A DNA stretch of 64,000 nucleotides from Kappaphycus alvarezii (Eukaryota; Rhodophyta; Florideophyceae; Gigartinales; Solieriaceae), in contig NADL03000018.1 of the NCBI GenBank assembly GCA_002205965.3, forward strand, positions 620,001 through 684,000, written 5' to 3'. Both the position numbers and the translations under genes were made by a program. Below, in pieces: positions 39,201 through 51,429 of the stretch; position 1 is the stretch's first letter; the number at the start of each line of letters is the position of its first letter. Below the pieces are notes generated by a model. The model saw only the letters and a list, made by a program, of their open reading frames with translations. It searched no databases and was not told the DNA's origin.

Positions 39201-40971
39201 CACTACTCATTATCCTTAATACGTTTAGCATACACCGGGGAATGGCCGAACCGCACCTTTCAAATATTAAAGAACCAAATCGATTTACATTCTGCAAAAT
39301 CTGAATTATACGGCAGCGCTCGCCGTCATCAAGGAGCTTTTGAGAACCGTTGCCAGTCGTGCGATGGAACATGTTTCGAAATTGCAAGGTACTCTTTTAC
39401 AGCGACAATCCGCACGGGCAGTAACCTCCAACGCGGCTTATTTGATTCTGTACTCCCCTTTAACTGCTGGTATAGTGAAGCTCCATCAGCGTCTGCCGCA
39501 ACATTTCATGCACCTGCATACTACCGTACAAGTAGACTGGGTATCTGAGGAACATTCAGGAGAATAGCTAATAATGGGTCTTCTCAACGAATGCAAAGGG
39601 CATTGGCAACCATAACAGGGGTCAGCAAAGTCTTGCCAAACTGGGGCCAAAGGCACCTCCCTGGAATGTTCAAAATTTTTAATTGTTGGCAAGTGAGTTT
39701 CACAATACATGTCTTTCGTTAGCCGCATCAACCAAACACAATGAAGGAACGTCGAGACTGTTCTTACACACTTAGAATCCATACTTCCGGTGACCAGGCC
39801 AAGGCAACCATAACAAGATTTGCTACGGGCGTTGTTAACCGCGTCATGGATATCAACACATACCCAAAGTTCTATTCTCGTGATTTCGCCTCCGTCAGTA
39901 AGCTTATCTGTTGCAGTTAATGAACCCGCAGTTTTAAATTTTTTAAAAACGGGTTTGAAAAGCCCTAAATTGACTGGAACTGTGGGGGATAACCCTAAAT
40001 CAGAACTATAATGTCACAATGTCGCATGCTTTCCCTTTACTGTTGTCGCCGCTGCCCTCCTACCTCACATGCCTCCTCACTGCGAAGGTCTATTACAGTG
40101 CATGAGGAACCTGTAATACCTCGTGTAATCGCCTCTGTGCGACATTGTAGGACCCATAAAGATCTACCACCACGTGTAATACGATAATGCTAACACCCTA
40201 TACTCAATGAGCCAAAAGCATTCACCGAGGTATGCAATGAAAAGTGCGATATACTGCACCTTTTACTTCAAGAAGAGTCTTTGCTTCGATGAGTATCTAT
40301 ATTGTTCACTACATTGAACACGAGTGTAGTTTGCTATCGTGAGGTTGTCGATATTAATGTTGCTGCTGCTAAGGTCCTTGGGCATGGCGCGTTAGTGTTT
40401 GGAAGCACAATTGAATTTACTGCAGTGCGGCAGCTATTCGAAACATCTGCGAAAAAGTTTCTTTCAGGGGCTATGGCGTAATTACCTGCAATAGCTTTTT
40501 CACGGTAATTTACGGAGGCACAACACTTGAACCGGTCCTCGTATGGCCCCGTCCGCCCAACAGGCATTTCACAAGAGCACCAAGCAGTGGAGTGCCGAAA
40601 GACGAAAAATGAGCGACAGTCTCGAAATACGCAATGTGTGCCAACGCCAGCCGTTGTATCATTCAGCACTTTGAAGTCTGTAACCCAATTTACCAGTGGT
40701 ACACTCGAATGTGAACGGGTTGCCACTTGAAAACGCACTCCAAGCGGGTGGATACAACCGACCACATATTCCATACAATAAATAATCCCAAAATTTCCCC
40801 TTGACAGAGACACTGTCCGCGGGAACTATGACAGCGTGATAAAGGTAAAGAACGGAGGCCCAATAAGCAGTGATGATGACGAGGCGACCGGTCCGCATTG
40901 TGCTGACTCCCTTGGTGTTGCCCCAAAGACACTGAAGAGAGCAACCTCACATGAAAGCATGCCTATGGTCT
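39201..40971 (+). pseudogene. unrecognised protein-like stretch, plus strand, broken
   Basis: A single frame is open for about 119 codons from 39201 to a TGA near 39557 without a start codon. It contains CQSCDGTCFEIARYSF and LFDSVLPFNCWYSEAPSAS, and stays open for about 50 more codons after that one stop. Further protein-like runs on the same strand occur near 39780-39930 (VVNRVMDINTYPKFYSRDF), 40350-40480 (VAAAKVLGHGALVFGSTIEF), 40480-40590 and 40800-40971 (VIKVKNGGPISSDDDEATG, ending in a stop). The consistent strand and alternating frames suggest one gene of 500 or more codons broken by indels, or exons of one gene. Aromatic- and cysteine-rich segments hint at a secreted or membrane protein, but I recognise no family. 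The minus-strand frame at 40334-40813 is probably its shadow. Confidence 0.35.
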
Positions 40972-41619
40972 AAGGACATAGATTTACAACTGTGTACAGT
41001 ATGACATGTACGGTACAAATGATTTGTCAGAACTACGAGTCCAGTTCCCCGGATACTGCCCAAATTTCTCTCCTAAAACTGAGAGGGTTTTCACCTGGTT
41101 GTAACTCGGGTAAGGATTGCACGTACAAGATGTAGTAGGTTAGCTGAGTCTATGCTGGCGACAGGAATAAACATCTCTCCTGACATTTCCGTAATAGAAA
41201 TAGAATCTTGTAACGTGAGAATTATCTTTTGATTGCAATTTATCCTAGCTAGTTGACCGTACCGAACACTAATTTGCGCGGTGCAGCAAGGGCACTCTTC
41301 TCACGCCGGTTTGCTAAGCTAGCGAGCAGTGTTTATTTAGCTTGCACCCCTGTAATCATGTCCCACTCAGCGTTGCAACATATAGGGCGGCAAGTGCGTC
41401 AGTGATGGCGACGGAGCAACGCGGAACTGGCTTTGCTCAAATCGGACGTTTTAATAGCGGAGGACCCGCTACCTCGACACTTGTAGCCGCGTTGCGTAGT
41501 TAATCCTGATTTTTGACGCTTTCTTTTTTATGACCCGTTGTTTAGAAGAGCGGTGTTTGCGTGATCTGCCCTTTGCCGAGAGGTGCGTGTGGAGTAAACG
41601 CGTGTAGAGTCCGACGCAA

Positions 41620-42430
41620 GTCGCTGCACTGGACGCATCCTGGTCCTTGGAACTTTTGCACCTCTTTGGAAAGTCGAGTACCTGACTTGAGTGGAACAAT
41701 TTGGTGCACACGTAGTGAATCAGTTGGTTACGCGGCATGTCAAAAACTAGGGTCCTAGAGAAAGCGGACGGCACTCGGCAGGTTGCAGTATGCAGCGATA
41801 TGAAGGCTACAAATCACGGTGTATTTCCACAATAACGACGAAGGGCCATCCGTAGAGTGGACGATGACTGCAACGACGAAGGACGGCGTCCATGATCAGT
41901 GGCCAATTTATGTATCCCCGACCACGGATACATAAATTTTCCATTGATCCCGTCCTTACGCATGCTACACAACTTGACGTTACACGGTTATCAAGCAGGT
42001 GTAGCATAAACTGAAGGTTAATGGGAGGGAACGAATCGCGATCTCTGCCGAGGGTTGTTAAAGTCGGACTTATGTTGCTATGAACGCACCATCCTGAGCC
42101 TTAGTACTTTACACCTCTTTGGTACGTCGAGTACCTGGCGTGAGTGGAACAATTTGCTGCACCAAGTTTGGGTATACCGCATGACGTTATACCAAAACTT
42201 GGTGCAGAAAGTGTTCCAATCACGCCAGGTACCGCATGACAAAACTGGTGCACAAAGTGTGTGCGAGTCCTAGAAAGAGCGGTTGTATGAGGGCTACATA
42301 TGATGACGTCTTTCCAAAATAAACACAAAGCGCCGCCTGTAGATTGGCCGATGAGCCTAGCAGCCGAGTCCATGGGGCCGAACAAATTTGTCGGTGATCG
42401 TGGAGGTCGTCCAAACGCATGCTACACCAT
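41620..42430. repeat. diverged tandem duplication with embedded perfect inverted repeats
   Basis: About 41636-41975 and 42090-42430 share the same ordered landmarks: CACCTCTTTGG, GTCGAGTACCTG, GAGTGGAACAATTTG, GTCCTAGA, AGGGCTACA/AAGGCTACA, and ACGCATGCTACAC near the ends. The first copy holds a perfect 13-bp inverted repeat (41905-41917/41926-41938, 8-nt loop). The second contains a 46/45-bp inverted repeat (42131-42176/42188-42232, 11-bp spacer) with CCGCATGAC both in the loop and just after the right arm. It is non-coding in appearance and the family is unknown. Confidence 0.65.
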
Positions 42431-42434
42431 TCTG

Positions 42435-43620
42435 TGTAGAAAAACTATCACGCAGGAGTGGCATGAACGGAAAGTTAGGCAATTTGAGAGGACCAATCAA
42501 ACGAGTATAGCACCTGGACGATGTTTAAAACAAGATTGCAAACGAAAATGAATGACCAAATCCGCACCGAAAAATCTTTGCAGAATTAAGCAAAGGCAAA
42601 GACAGGCCACCGCACAGGAATGTCGGCGCCGATCGACCCTGAAAAGCGTATGATGATGCATTGACGGTAGGCTGCATCCATGCTCAGGGCGCGGAGCTTG
42701 TCAGTTGTTTGAGGAGTGAACGAGGCTATCGCTCGGAAGACAGGGTGGTGGAAGGCGTTTGATTGGAGAACGGAGGGGACTGGAGGATAATTGGATGGCG
42801 GCATTGGGCACGAGGTTGGGCGGCTGCACATATGCCGTTTAGGGAGATTCGTGCTGCTTTTCGTTTGGCGGATACAAGTTGTAGGATTCAAGTAGAAGTG
42901 GCAAGTTTGTCAGTAAAGAAAATGGGGAAGGAAAATTAGTGGCAGCAATGGGTTGGGTGCGATTTGTAACGAAAAGTTTAGTCGTTACGTAGTTTGAAAG
43001 AGCGCCAGATTGCAGGATGAAAGCCATGTCGTCTGCGTGCCAAGAGGCAGATTTTCCCAACGTAGCATTCGAGAATGTTTTGAGCTTACAGGCTTGGCAG
43101 TTGGAGATGTGACGCTTGTATTAAAAATAGAGCAGTTTAGGTCCCAGGTTTGATATGTGCAACATTGTGCCAACGAGATGAATGTATCTCTGTTTTATAG
43201 TGCAATAGTATCTTTTGCGCAATTCGTTGAGGGCGAGGAAGGGAAAATAGAATAATTGAAAGCTGACACAAGTATTAGTATACAGGACATGGATTGCTAT
43301 AGTGTTCAACCACTTGGAAACTACACTGTACAGTGTACAGTATTGTAAAGAGTACTGTTTTGATTTGAACTGCACTCACATCAAAAAATGCAACAATTAG
43401 ATGTACTGTACAGTACAGTACAGTTTGCTGTGTTTCTGCTTAAAGTGATACTGTAGCACGCTGTACTAAAACTTGCTATTTGGAAACTTAAATCTCGCTA
43501 GCTCCACCTCGATGTACTCGACTGTATTCAGTCACGTATAATTTACAACTTTGTATATATTTATATCATATTATATTTATCTTGGATTATATTTCTATTT
43601 CTACTATATTATATTAAAAT
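42435..43620. other. no supported gene; transition zone
   Basis: Minus-strand open frames at 42586-42891 and 42839-43173 look somewhat protein-like (SASWHADDMAFILQSGALSN) but match nothing I recognise. TACTGTA/TACAGTA palindromes begin near 43322 and 43402-43434, marking entry into a compositionally different region. Confidence 0.5.
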
Positions 43621-43776
43621 ATGGCTTACACAACGACAAAAAAAACAACAGTTTCTCTCGGCCCTATAATTAAAAAGTACAAAAAAAATAGAAGATATAG
43701 AATTATTGATGATTCTCGTGGGGTAAGTGAAAGCCAACTTGTTTGTCGTTTTCCATTTTTAAGAATCGAGAATTAA
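43621..43776 (+). CDS. possible small gene or first exon, basic N-terminus
   Basis: An ATG after an AT-rich leader opens a 51-codon frame, MAYTTTKKTTVSLGPIIKK onward, very rich in K, R and T with a tyrosine-basic cluster. A strong 5' splice-site-like GTAAGT lies inside it at 43723-43728, so the first 34 codons could be an exon. No acceptor or second exon was recognised downstream, where the DNA becomes pyrimidine-rich. The function is unknown, and it may be a chance frame. Confidence 0.2.
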   Translation: MAYTTTKKTTVSLGPIIKKYKKNRRYRIIDDSRGVSESQLVCRFPFLRIEN

Positions 43777-44029
43777 ACACAATACAACCAACGGCATCCA
43801 CCCGACGAGGTAATTGGTACCGATACGTGTGTATGCACAGTACACGTGTGGAAAGGGGTTGAACAATGTGATGCTGTGGGCCATGGCGATCATACAAGCC
43901 ACCGACTTTGAGCTCCAGCACATTAATTTTGTGCACTGTATCGATATCCTGTCCGGGTCCGTTGAACCAATTTTTTTACAAAAAAAAGATGCATACCGTC
44001 CTCGGTGCGCCCAAACCCCGCAATCCAGT

Positions 44030-44420
44030 CGCATCCCCGCAATCCAGTCCCATCCCGTCCCATCCCGTCCCGTCCCGTCCCGTCCGCCCCACCCAAGCCC
44101 ACTCCAGCCTGGCCCACTCCAGTCCAGTCCAGTCCACCACCACCTCACACCCACAACCACCCCACCTATCCACACATCCACATCCGCACCTCTCAAACCA
44201 ACCATTCCACCCCGTTCTCAGGTTCACTTTTTATCCATACCCACATTCCCACTTTGCAATTACACCCGAGTCAACAACCATTTCTTCCACTCTGCATCTC
44301 AACCTCTTGCCCAATCCTCCCACAAAAAATACCATTTTCACTACACTACTCGTTACGCAGTCGTCCCATTTTGCCCTCCAGCGCCCTGGAACAACTCTTG
44401 AAAAAGAAAACCCAACTTTT
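44030..44420 (+). other. pyrimidine-rich, G-poor block with a (CCCGT)n microsatellite
   Basis: The plus strand is C- and T/A-rich with very little G. It contains CCCGTCCCATCCCGTCCCGT repeats at 44049-44087. Because such sequence lacks stop codons, it yields proline-rich open frames in all three plus frames (up to 195 codons at 43814-44401). I do not regard these as genes. Confidence 0.6.
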
Positions 44421-44853
44421 CTAGGGACAGGTGGTAAACAATAAAAACCAAAGCACTATGACCTGCAACGCTGTGCAGATCAACATGTACTAGGTTATAA
44501 CGCATAACAATTTAATATATTCTCTACTTTCAACCAACACTACTCCTCAACACATCCACTTACGTCTGCATTCTCAGTCTTCTCCAAGTTAACGACCCAG
44601 TAAACCAACCAACCTGAATTCTACCAGGAGATATAAACTAATCGGCAATACCTATGAACACCGCAATAACAAAAACACAAAAGATCAACCAAGCGTGTAC
44701 AAATGTTGCAAACAGGGCCCCGGCAACACCGGACAAGTGCGCATGTCAAGATCAACAACAGACAGTGAGTAGAAACCTTGTGTCGAGTCGAGGCAGCGAG
44801 GTGCAAACGACGGATAATTAAGTACAAATCACGTCGTGTGTCAGGCCAATGGT

Positions 44854-45480
44854 CTAATCCTGAAGAGCACGCGTCATCTCCTCACTCACCACACTGAGAA
44901 GACTCAGCCCACACGAGGAAGGCACTGAATAAACATCCTTGGGCGGCTTGTACTTTTTATCAGGATCATTGCAGTTGCCATCAGGATCCTGACCATTCCG
45001 AATCATCGTATCACGCTGCGCCTCACGCATGAGACGCATAAAGCACTTTTGCTCATGAGTCCTGCACTGGATCATGTTGCGGGTACCGACATAAGCGGCG
45101 ATCGACTTTAGATCCTTGGGACCATACTTTAACAGGGCCTCACAAACAGCCTGTGTTCAGACGGGGTCCAGTAACGGGACTCACCCGGAATGTTACTCTT
45201 GCTGCTCCTGACCTTCTTGGTGATCATGGGCCTGTACTTGACGGGCGTGTTGACCTCGGGGTAGGAGTAGAGGAGGATGGAACTTGGACGGAAGCTTGGT
45301 CCTGGTGCGGGCATGTTTCTTGATAGCCTTGTTCTTTGACCTTTGCAGGAATCATAGCGGGGAGGCCGGGCGGAGTGGGACGGACTGGTGGTTTCGGAGG
45401 CGAGACCGTCTCGGGTAGAGCAGGTAGGGTGGGCGGGGTTGGGGGGGCGGCGGGACGGTAACCGTGGGGAGGTTGCAAGT
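44854..45480 (-). pseudogene. MYB/SANT-domain protein, SHAQKYF-like class (frame-broken)
   Basis: On the minus strand, SRYWTPSEHRLFV (about 45184-45145) begins a single MYB repeat with the first tryptophan. In the next frame, LLKYGPKDLKSIAAYVGTR leads to MIQCRTHEQKCFMRLMREAQ (45075 onward), the third helix, closely like the VRSHAQKYF signature of one-repeat MYB regulators. A C-terminal region of about 50 residues with a KKYKPPK basic segment ends at the stop at 44854. The two halves differ by one base in frame at about 45.16 kb. Upstream, basic proline-rich sequence (PAKVKEQ..., TKKVRSSKSNIPGE) also changes frame near 45.25-45.34 kb, so the start is undefined. In plants, green and red algae such proteins bind I-box/GATA-type DNA elements. 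A nuclear transcription factor role is inferred. Either a recent pseudogene or an active gene with assembly indels. Confidence 0.6.
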
Positions 45481-46240
45481 GTGGGAGGGTGAGGAAGGTA
45501 TGGTTGGTGGATCAAATTTGAGTCGTCGCCGGGGGAAACCGAAAGGTCACTGCAGTCACTGAGTGTGAGTGAAGGTGTATTGGGTTGGTGGTGGAGGTGG
45601 GTAGGAGGGGGGTAACATATCACAGGGCGGGGGAGTTGGTTGGGAGGGGGAAATGTGACTTGTGGGACGGATTGGGGAGAGGAATGCGGTTTAGATTCGG
45701 GAGAGGCATTTTGAATTTGTTGGTTGCACTTTGGTGATTGGAGTGTAGGGTGTAATTTGAAGAGGGCGGCTTGGGTGTGTGTGTGTGTGTGTGCTTCGTG
45801 GAAGTATGTTGTGGATTGGTGCGCGTAGATCGACGGGGTAGTAGAGATATGTGTGACCACGGGGAGGGAGAGTGGGTAGCGGCGGGAGGTGGGAGGGGAA
45901 AAGATTGGATATATGGAAAAAGAAGAACGAGTTGTTTGCAAAGAGAGAGTTGATCTGTGTTGAGGGCGGTTGTGAGCGAATAGATGTGGAGGAACGTTAT
46001 GTGTTGAGATAGGTGTGGAGGTAGGGGGGGGGGGGGGAAAGAGGCGAAGAATGTTTTGGAGATGGTAATCGTGGGAAAAAGAGGGGAATTCGGGGTCTGA
46101 GCTTGAATAGAAGCCACAAAATACAAGCGGTAGGTAGATAGGTGCGAGAAAAACTGTCGAGGGCCACCTCAAAGGCGGGTATGTATGATACGGCGGTGCG
46201 GGGGGGGGGGACAGAGAGGATGGCAAGACGATCGGCGAGA
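45230..46240 (-). other. pyrimidine-rich block (on the minus strand) upstream of the MYB gene
   Basis: The plus strand is G-rich with a (TG)n run at 45774-45794, a poly-G run at 46024-46037 and GGGG clusters. The minus strand therefore has a 419-codon proline/serine/histidine-rich open frame (46388-45129), whose end overlaps the MYB start. Its low complexity and G-poor base composition match the other non-coding pyrimidine blocks in this window. Only the last part, next to the MYB domain, is likely to be coding. Confidence 0.5.
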
Positions 46241-49200
46241 GGTATGTGTGTGTGTACAGTACAGTACAGTACAGCAGTACAGTCCGAAGTGTACAGTGGC
46301 AATAGACCGGCGCCGCTTTCACTTTATCAAAAACTTTTTTGAAACTTTCCAATGTTATGCTACAAGCTCGGGGGCTCGAGGAGGACACACAATTTGCTTG
46401 AATCTAATGTGTACTTGTCATTTTTGGGCTTAAGTGAGGTGACGTTGTGCTCGGCTATATTCTCTCACGCGGCTCGCCGCCGCGGTTCCCTACTGTACAT
46501 ACTGTATTGTACAGTACAGTACATACTCTTGCCATCTATCCCAAACTTACTACCGCACCACTTGCACTTTTACGGTAACCATGGCTCTTTTTGCTACTCT
46601 TGACGCGGGTTTGCAAATACTCCTGATTATTGACACGGTTCCCTGTGCTGTCCTCTCCTATTCTTCTACTTGTCAAAACCCTTTGACCGAACAGATAGAG
46701 GTCACTTGATTCAAACTGCACAGCGCCTTGCAGAATTGTCCAGTGGTGTGTCTTTGTACTGCCGTTTTGCTCTTGCTTTCATCGCTAGAAAAAAAAATTG
46801 CTTGCTAGCTATCTAGCTAGCAATTAGCAATTTGTCACCATGTCTCTTGTCCCTACTGTACTGTACTGCACGGTAGTGCACCTTTTCGAAATTTTGATTA
46901 ATATATTTTTTTAAAAAAAATGTCATTCGCGGCTACCTCACGGTAACTCTTTGCTCCAAATGCCTCCCCGATCAATTCAAGACGTTGTACAGTTGAATCT
47001 CAAGTCGGGAAATTGTTGAAACTTTAAACCTTGAAAAGTATGAATTCAGAGCGGGATCAAGCTGTGAAAAAGCATTTTCGCGATGATCCGAGATCACTTT
47101 CCGAAGATAAACGTTGAACATCATATCGCCAAATCAACTAATACTCTTAATTTGAGCATTGTTATCTATATTTGTTTTTGGTAATTCTTTATGGTGAATG
47201 GCCTTGGCATATATATTTATGTACTGTACTGTATGATAAACCGGGAATATATGCTGTATATTTTTATGCAGTTGAGTTGCCATAGACCATGTTTACGGCA
47301 CTGTCCTTTCCAAATGTCTTGGAGACCTTCCCTTCTACGCTGTTTGTTGTTTAAATTTCAATTTTTGTGTGGATTTTTTTCACGAACAATCACCCGATAT
47401 CGACTCTAGAACGGAAGGAGTCGTTTAATCAATTGTGAGCCGACAGTGAAATTTATGAATTGTGTGTTTTTTTTAATTCAAGAAAGTGAAAAGGTAAATT
47501 TTAATATAGTATTGATAGTCTTAAAGCTGTATGACAAGAGTTGTGTTACTTTATAAACATATAGTTTTGTGTACGGAAACTGGGTTTGACGAATGAAAAC
47601 AAGTCTACTGTACAGTGTCGACTTGAGATGTTATGTGACCATTCGGTCATACCTTTTGTTTATTATCGAGTTGCAGATGGGGAGAGAATTTCATAAATTG
47701 TTTTAAAATTTAGTTTTACATTTGGCGATGAACATCTGAATGCAAATTGGCGACAGATATGGTGCCTCTTTGGGCTGACTCTTGTATTTGTAATTTTTCG
47801 CGCATATTGTTTGAGGGCTGCATGTGTTTTGTGTACCACAAGATTTATTTGGCAACCTTTCGATGGGATAATTGTACAGTTGAAATACGCGACACGCAGC
47901 AAGAGCACGTACCTCTGTGCTGACTCCCCTCCCGCATCATCATCATCATCAACTCTAATCTCCCTCGGACTCGACTGGATTCTTTTGAGATACGATATGA
48001 AAATAAGCTACGTAAATGGCAAGGAGAGGAGAGTAAATCAGCATCCTGTCGGTATCCTGAAATTCAAGTCGACATTCAAAAGACGTGCGCATTTGTAAGG
48101 AAAAGCATATCCATGTGCGTATGCACTGGATACCTGTTCCGTGGCAATCAAGTGATTGAAATGCCGAGTAGCTTGCAGAGAACAATATCCCGTGCAGCAA
48201 ATCATATGTGTCTAAAAGCTAAAGGCAATTGGAATGAAACATTGAGAGCCATTCTGTGCCTTGAGACAAAGACCACCTAAGACTACCGTATCACCCTATA
48301 TTGCATCACTTGAGTGTCTGCCGAGGCCACCACCGCCGCCGTTTGTGTCTTTGCTCCGTGCACACCACACAACTTGTCCCTCTCCCGTTTTGACCTCTCG
48401 CAATCCAACAGATTCAATCTCATCTCAACGACAAACACGACCAAACCAATGACCCTGTGACCGCTGTAATTTTCTATTTTTTCCGTTTCACCAGCCTCTG
48501 CAACTCGCTTGTAATCAATGAAGAAAATATCACTGTCGGACGAATGAGTCGACCAAAGGCTGTCCCAAAAGATAATCGGCACAAGATTTCCATGGCAGTA
48601 AAATGCATTTCGTACCCTTTCGAACCAGCAACATTCCCCCCTGTCCATCTCTTACACACACGGAGCATGTAAACTGTGACAGATTACTAATAATAAGCTG
48701 GACATGCTTGACAAAATGCGAATTCAAATGATTTGGCAATGACACCGGCAGTGCAGCGGGCTATGCCAACAGCGACACAAGAGAGTAGCGCGGTGCAAGA
48801 TATCAAGAAACCTTCAAGCGTGGGTATGCGAGTGATGATTTCCTAGGTAGGTTCACAATTGCAAATACAGAGACTGGTGACGGCCGGACAATAGTGTGAA
48901 CATCTGTCCAACGCAAAGATGTGCAGCTTGTGAAAGGTGATGTGAATACGTATGGCAGGGTGGAGGATGTGAGCGGGGTGGGTGGGGGTGGGTGCGATGG
49001 AAAGTTTTGGTAAACAAGCAGGCTAGTGTGTCGATGGGCAGCGGAAAATGATTCCACGGATGTATCATTCATTGTTGGTACGTGGTGTACTGTAGTACAG
49101 TAGTGTTCAGTAGTGTTAATGTGGGTATCACCTGAGCAATTGCTGGAATCAGGTGAGGAACATGTCTGATGGCTACGGAAACAGTGACACTGGTGTTGTG

Positions 49201-49680
49201 CCTTGGTACATACTGTACTGTACCGTATGTAGTACAGTATCAGCACCGTATGATGAGGCCAGTGTTGAGGTTATTTTGGGTGCTTTGTCTTTTCCTGTCC
49301 TGTCCTGTCCTGTCCTGTCCTGTATGGAGCTACCGTTATTCCAATATAGCAAGGCGTTGAGGTACACCACTCTACTATAAACGAATATGATACAGTACTA
49401 TTGTGTCCCTCTTCTGTCAAACATGTCATTTCATAGAGACATTGTACAGTACCGTATAAATTATAACAATAATTAATGGTACACCAAGTACAGTACAGTA
49501 GTTGTGTAAGCCACTTGAACGGGACTCTTTTGAATATTCTATTTATACGGACTGGATTCGTGTTGATGTAAGAAGAATGTCTGTTAATTTCATATGCCGC
49601 TCACTGCGGCGGAAAAGGCTCAAAACGCAGTACCTCTTTCCCGCTCAACGCCCAGAGAAACCAGCGCGCACTGTCAATCA
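46241..49680. other. intergenic stretch rich in TACTGTA palindromes and microsatellites
   Basis: TACAGTA/TACTGTA clusters lie at 46254-46280, 46491-46526, 46853-46870, 47219-47233, 49086-49105, 49207-49240 and 49487-49502. Simple repeats include (CAT)n at 47935-47950 and (TCCTG)n at 49293-49323. CTAGCTATCTAGCTAGC-type palindromic sequence occurs near 46803-46822. No protein-like frame was recognised. Confidence 0.55.
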
Positions 49681-51400
49681 AATCGCCTCTGCCCATCTTC
49701 ATCCACCATCGCTTCCATCCTTCCATCCTTCCTTCCTGCCTGCCTGCCTGCCTCCCCCCCCCCCCGTACCTTCACCCCTACCACCAGCCGCAGCCGCGCC
49801 ACACCACAACATTTTGCCGCTACGATTAGCAACCCCACGGCCCACCTCGTCAACCTCACCCCACCTGTACTTGTCCAACCTCGCCAAACCACGGCCCGTA
49901 TTATTCCTCACCTCACCCAACATAATAAAAAACTCTACTCACCCCTCATTCCTTGGTGCAACTTGCTGGGCCGAACCCTCTGCCCCGCTCGTCAAACACA
50001 ACATCCCACATCTTACCTCACCTCACTCATCCCGCATCAGTCAGGTAAAACATGTGCGGTCATCCCCATCCGAACCATTCACCTCAAATTTCTCATACTA
50101 TCCGTAACATCATGTCCCCGACATTCTCATTCTCTCCAATCCTCCAAACAATGTCCACTCACACTCACACCACACACCCCCAACCCCTCTCAGGTATTAC
50201 CGTACACATCAGGTCACAGCCCACACACACTCTCTCCATCTTCATGTCCATGCAAAATCTCAACCTCACCCCAATTTCCAACTCCTCCGACCCCCACCCT
50301 TGTTTAAAACAAAACTCAACAAAACATGAAACCTCCGCCAGTGCTCCCCGCACCACTCATCATCATCCCACACCTCCTCCTACAACACACATTCAAATCA
50401 CATTCGGCCCATTGCAAACCCTCCTTCTCAGCCCCCGCCCCGCCCCCGCCCCACAAACCACATTTTCCAGCGAGCAGAGCCCATCCCTCAACCACACCCC
50501 TTAACCTCCTACTCCCTCATCCACATTTTCCCTTTTCGTCGCGCACTCACACAACCCTATCACTCTCTCCTCATCATCCACTCATTGCAACCTCCAAATC
50601 CACACCCATCCCAATCCCCCCAATCTCACACACCCTCCCAACGCCCCACCAATTTCATCTCTACCCTCGACTCAACTCCCCCGTTACACCACACTGCTTT
50701 CACACATCCCGCCTCTATCATCACCTCATGCAAGCCCTCCTGCCCCTTGTATCCCACCATTCCAACCAATCCTCACATAAACCCCATCCACGTGTGCAAA
50801 GTCTGCACACATTTCACATAACCAATCCAAAAAGCCCCACCCCACTCCTACCATCCATGACTCATCCACCTCTCTCCTTCATTCGCTTTCAAACCAATGC
50901 TCATTTCCGCATGTAAGCCTTACACAAAGGGCCCAGCACCATGCCCACCCCCTTGGCCCCGTCACACGAAATTCCCTTCCAGTTTCCTGCTCCATTTGTC
51001 CAATACCCCCTGGACCATCCCGTGAAACAACCTATTCAAACCTAGGATTCGCTCACTTGAAATCAACCAATCCACACATACATACCTGCACCAGACCACA
51101 TGCCTCAAACCCCTGTTCACCTCTCCCTCCCACAATCACGTCAACGTGCCAGACGCAACCTCACATGCACCCATTCCACACATCGTAAACACTCTGCCAT
51201 CACAACTTGACCGCATAATATTCCCCCGATTTTCTAGCTCCAACCACTCCATGTACCGCATCTGTATTATTCCCCACCAAAACACACCCTGCGCTACCAC
51301 GTTGTACATCCCGATATCGATTAGTCAGGTCCAATCCCGATTTCCTAAAAACTATTCCAACACCGTATAATCAATCCTCTCCTCTGAGAGCCTGTATTTA
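49680..51400 (+). other. 1.7-kb pyrimidine-rich, G-poor block
   Basis: Extreme shortage of G on the plus strand over about 1.7 kb. Simple CTTC/CTGC repeats and a poly-C run lie at 49712-49765, and CCCCGCCCC runs near 50440. It gives proline/histidine/threonine-rich open frames of 150-237 codons in all plus frames at once. This points to base composition rather than coding. Confidence 0.6.
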
Positions 51401-51429
51401 CTGAGTTACACTTTATACCTCATAATCGT

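Noticed and set aside
40334..40813. Minus-strand 159-codon cysteine-containing frame as a secreted protein
   Set aside because: It begins at GTG rather than ATG, overlaps protein-like plus-strand frames, and shows no convincing signal peptide in its own frame.
43814..44444. Proline-rich open frames of 139-195 codons
   Set aside because: Three overlapping frames in a (CCCGT)n low-complexity block, with no domain.
45129..46388. 419-codon proline/serine-rich open frame on the minus strand as a single gene
   Set aside because: It lies in a G-poor, pyrimidine-rich strand where stop codons are rare in every frame. Only its last part, next to the MYB domain, resembles real protein.
49502..50916. 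Proline/histidine-rich open frames up to 237 codons
   Set aside because: Open in all three plus frames at once because the strand lacks G. There is no preferred frame or motif.
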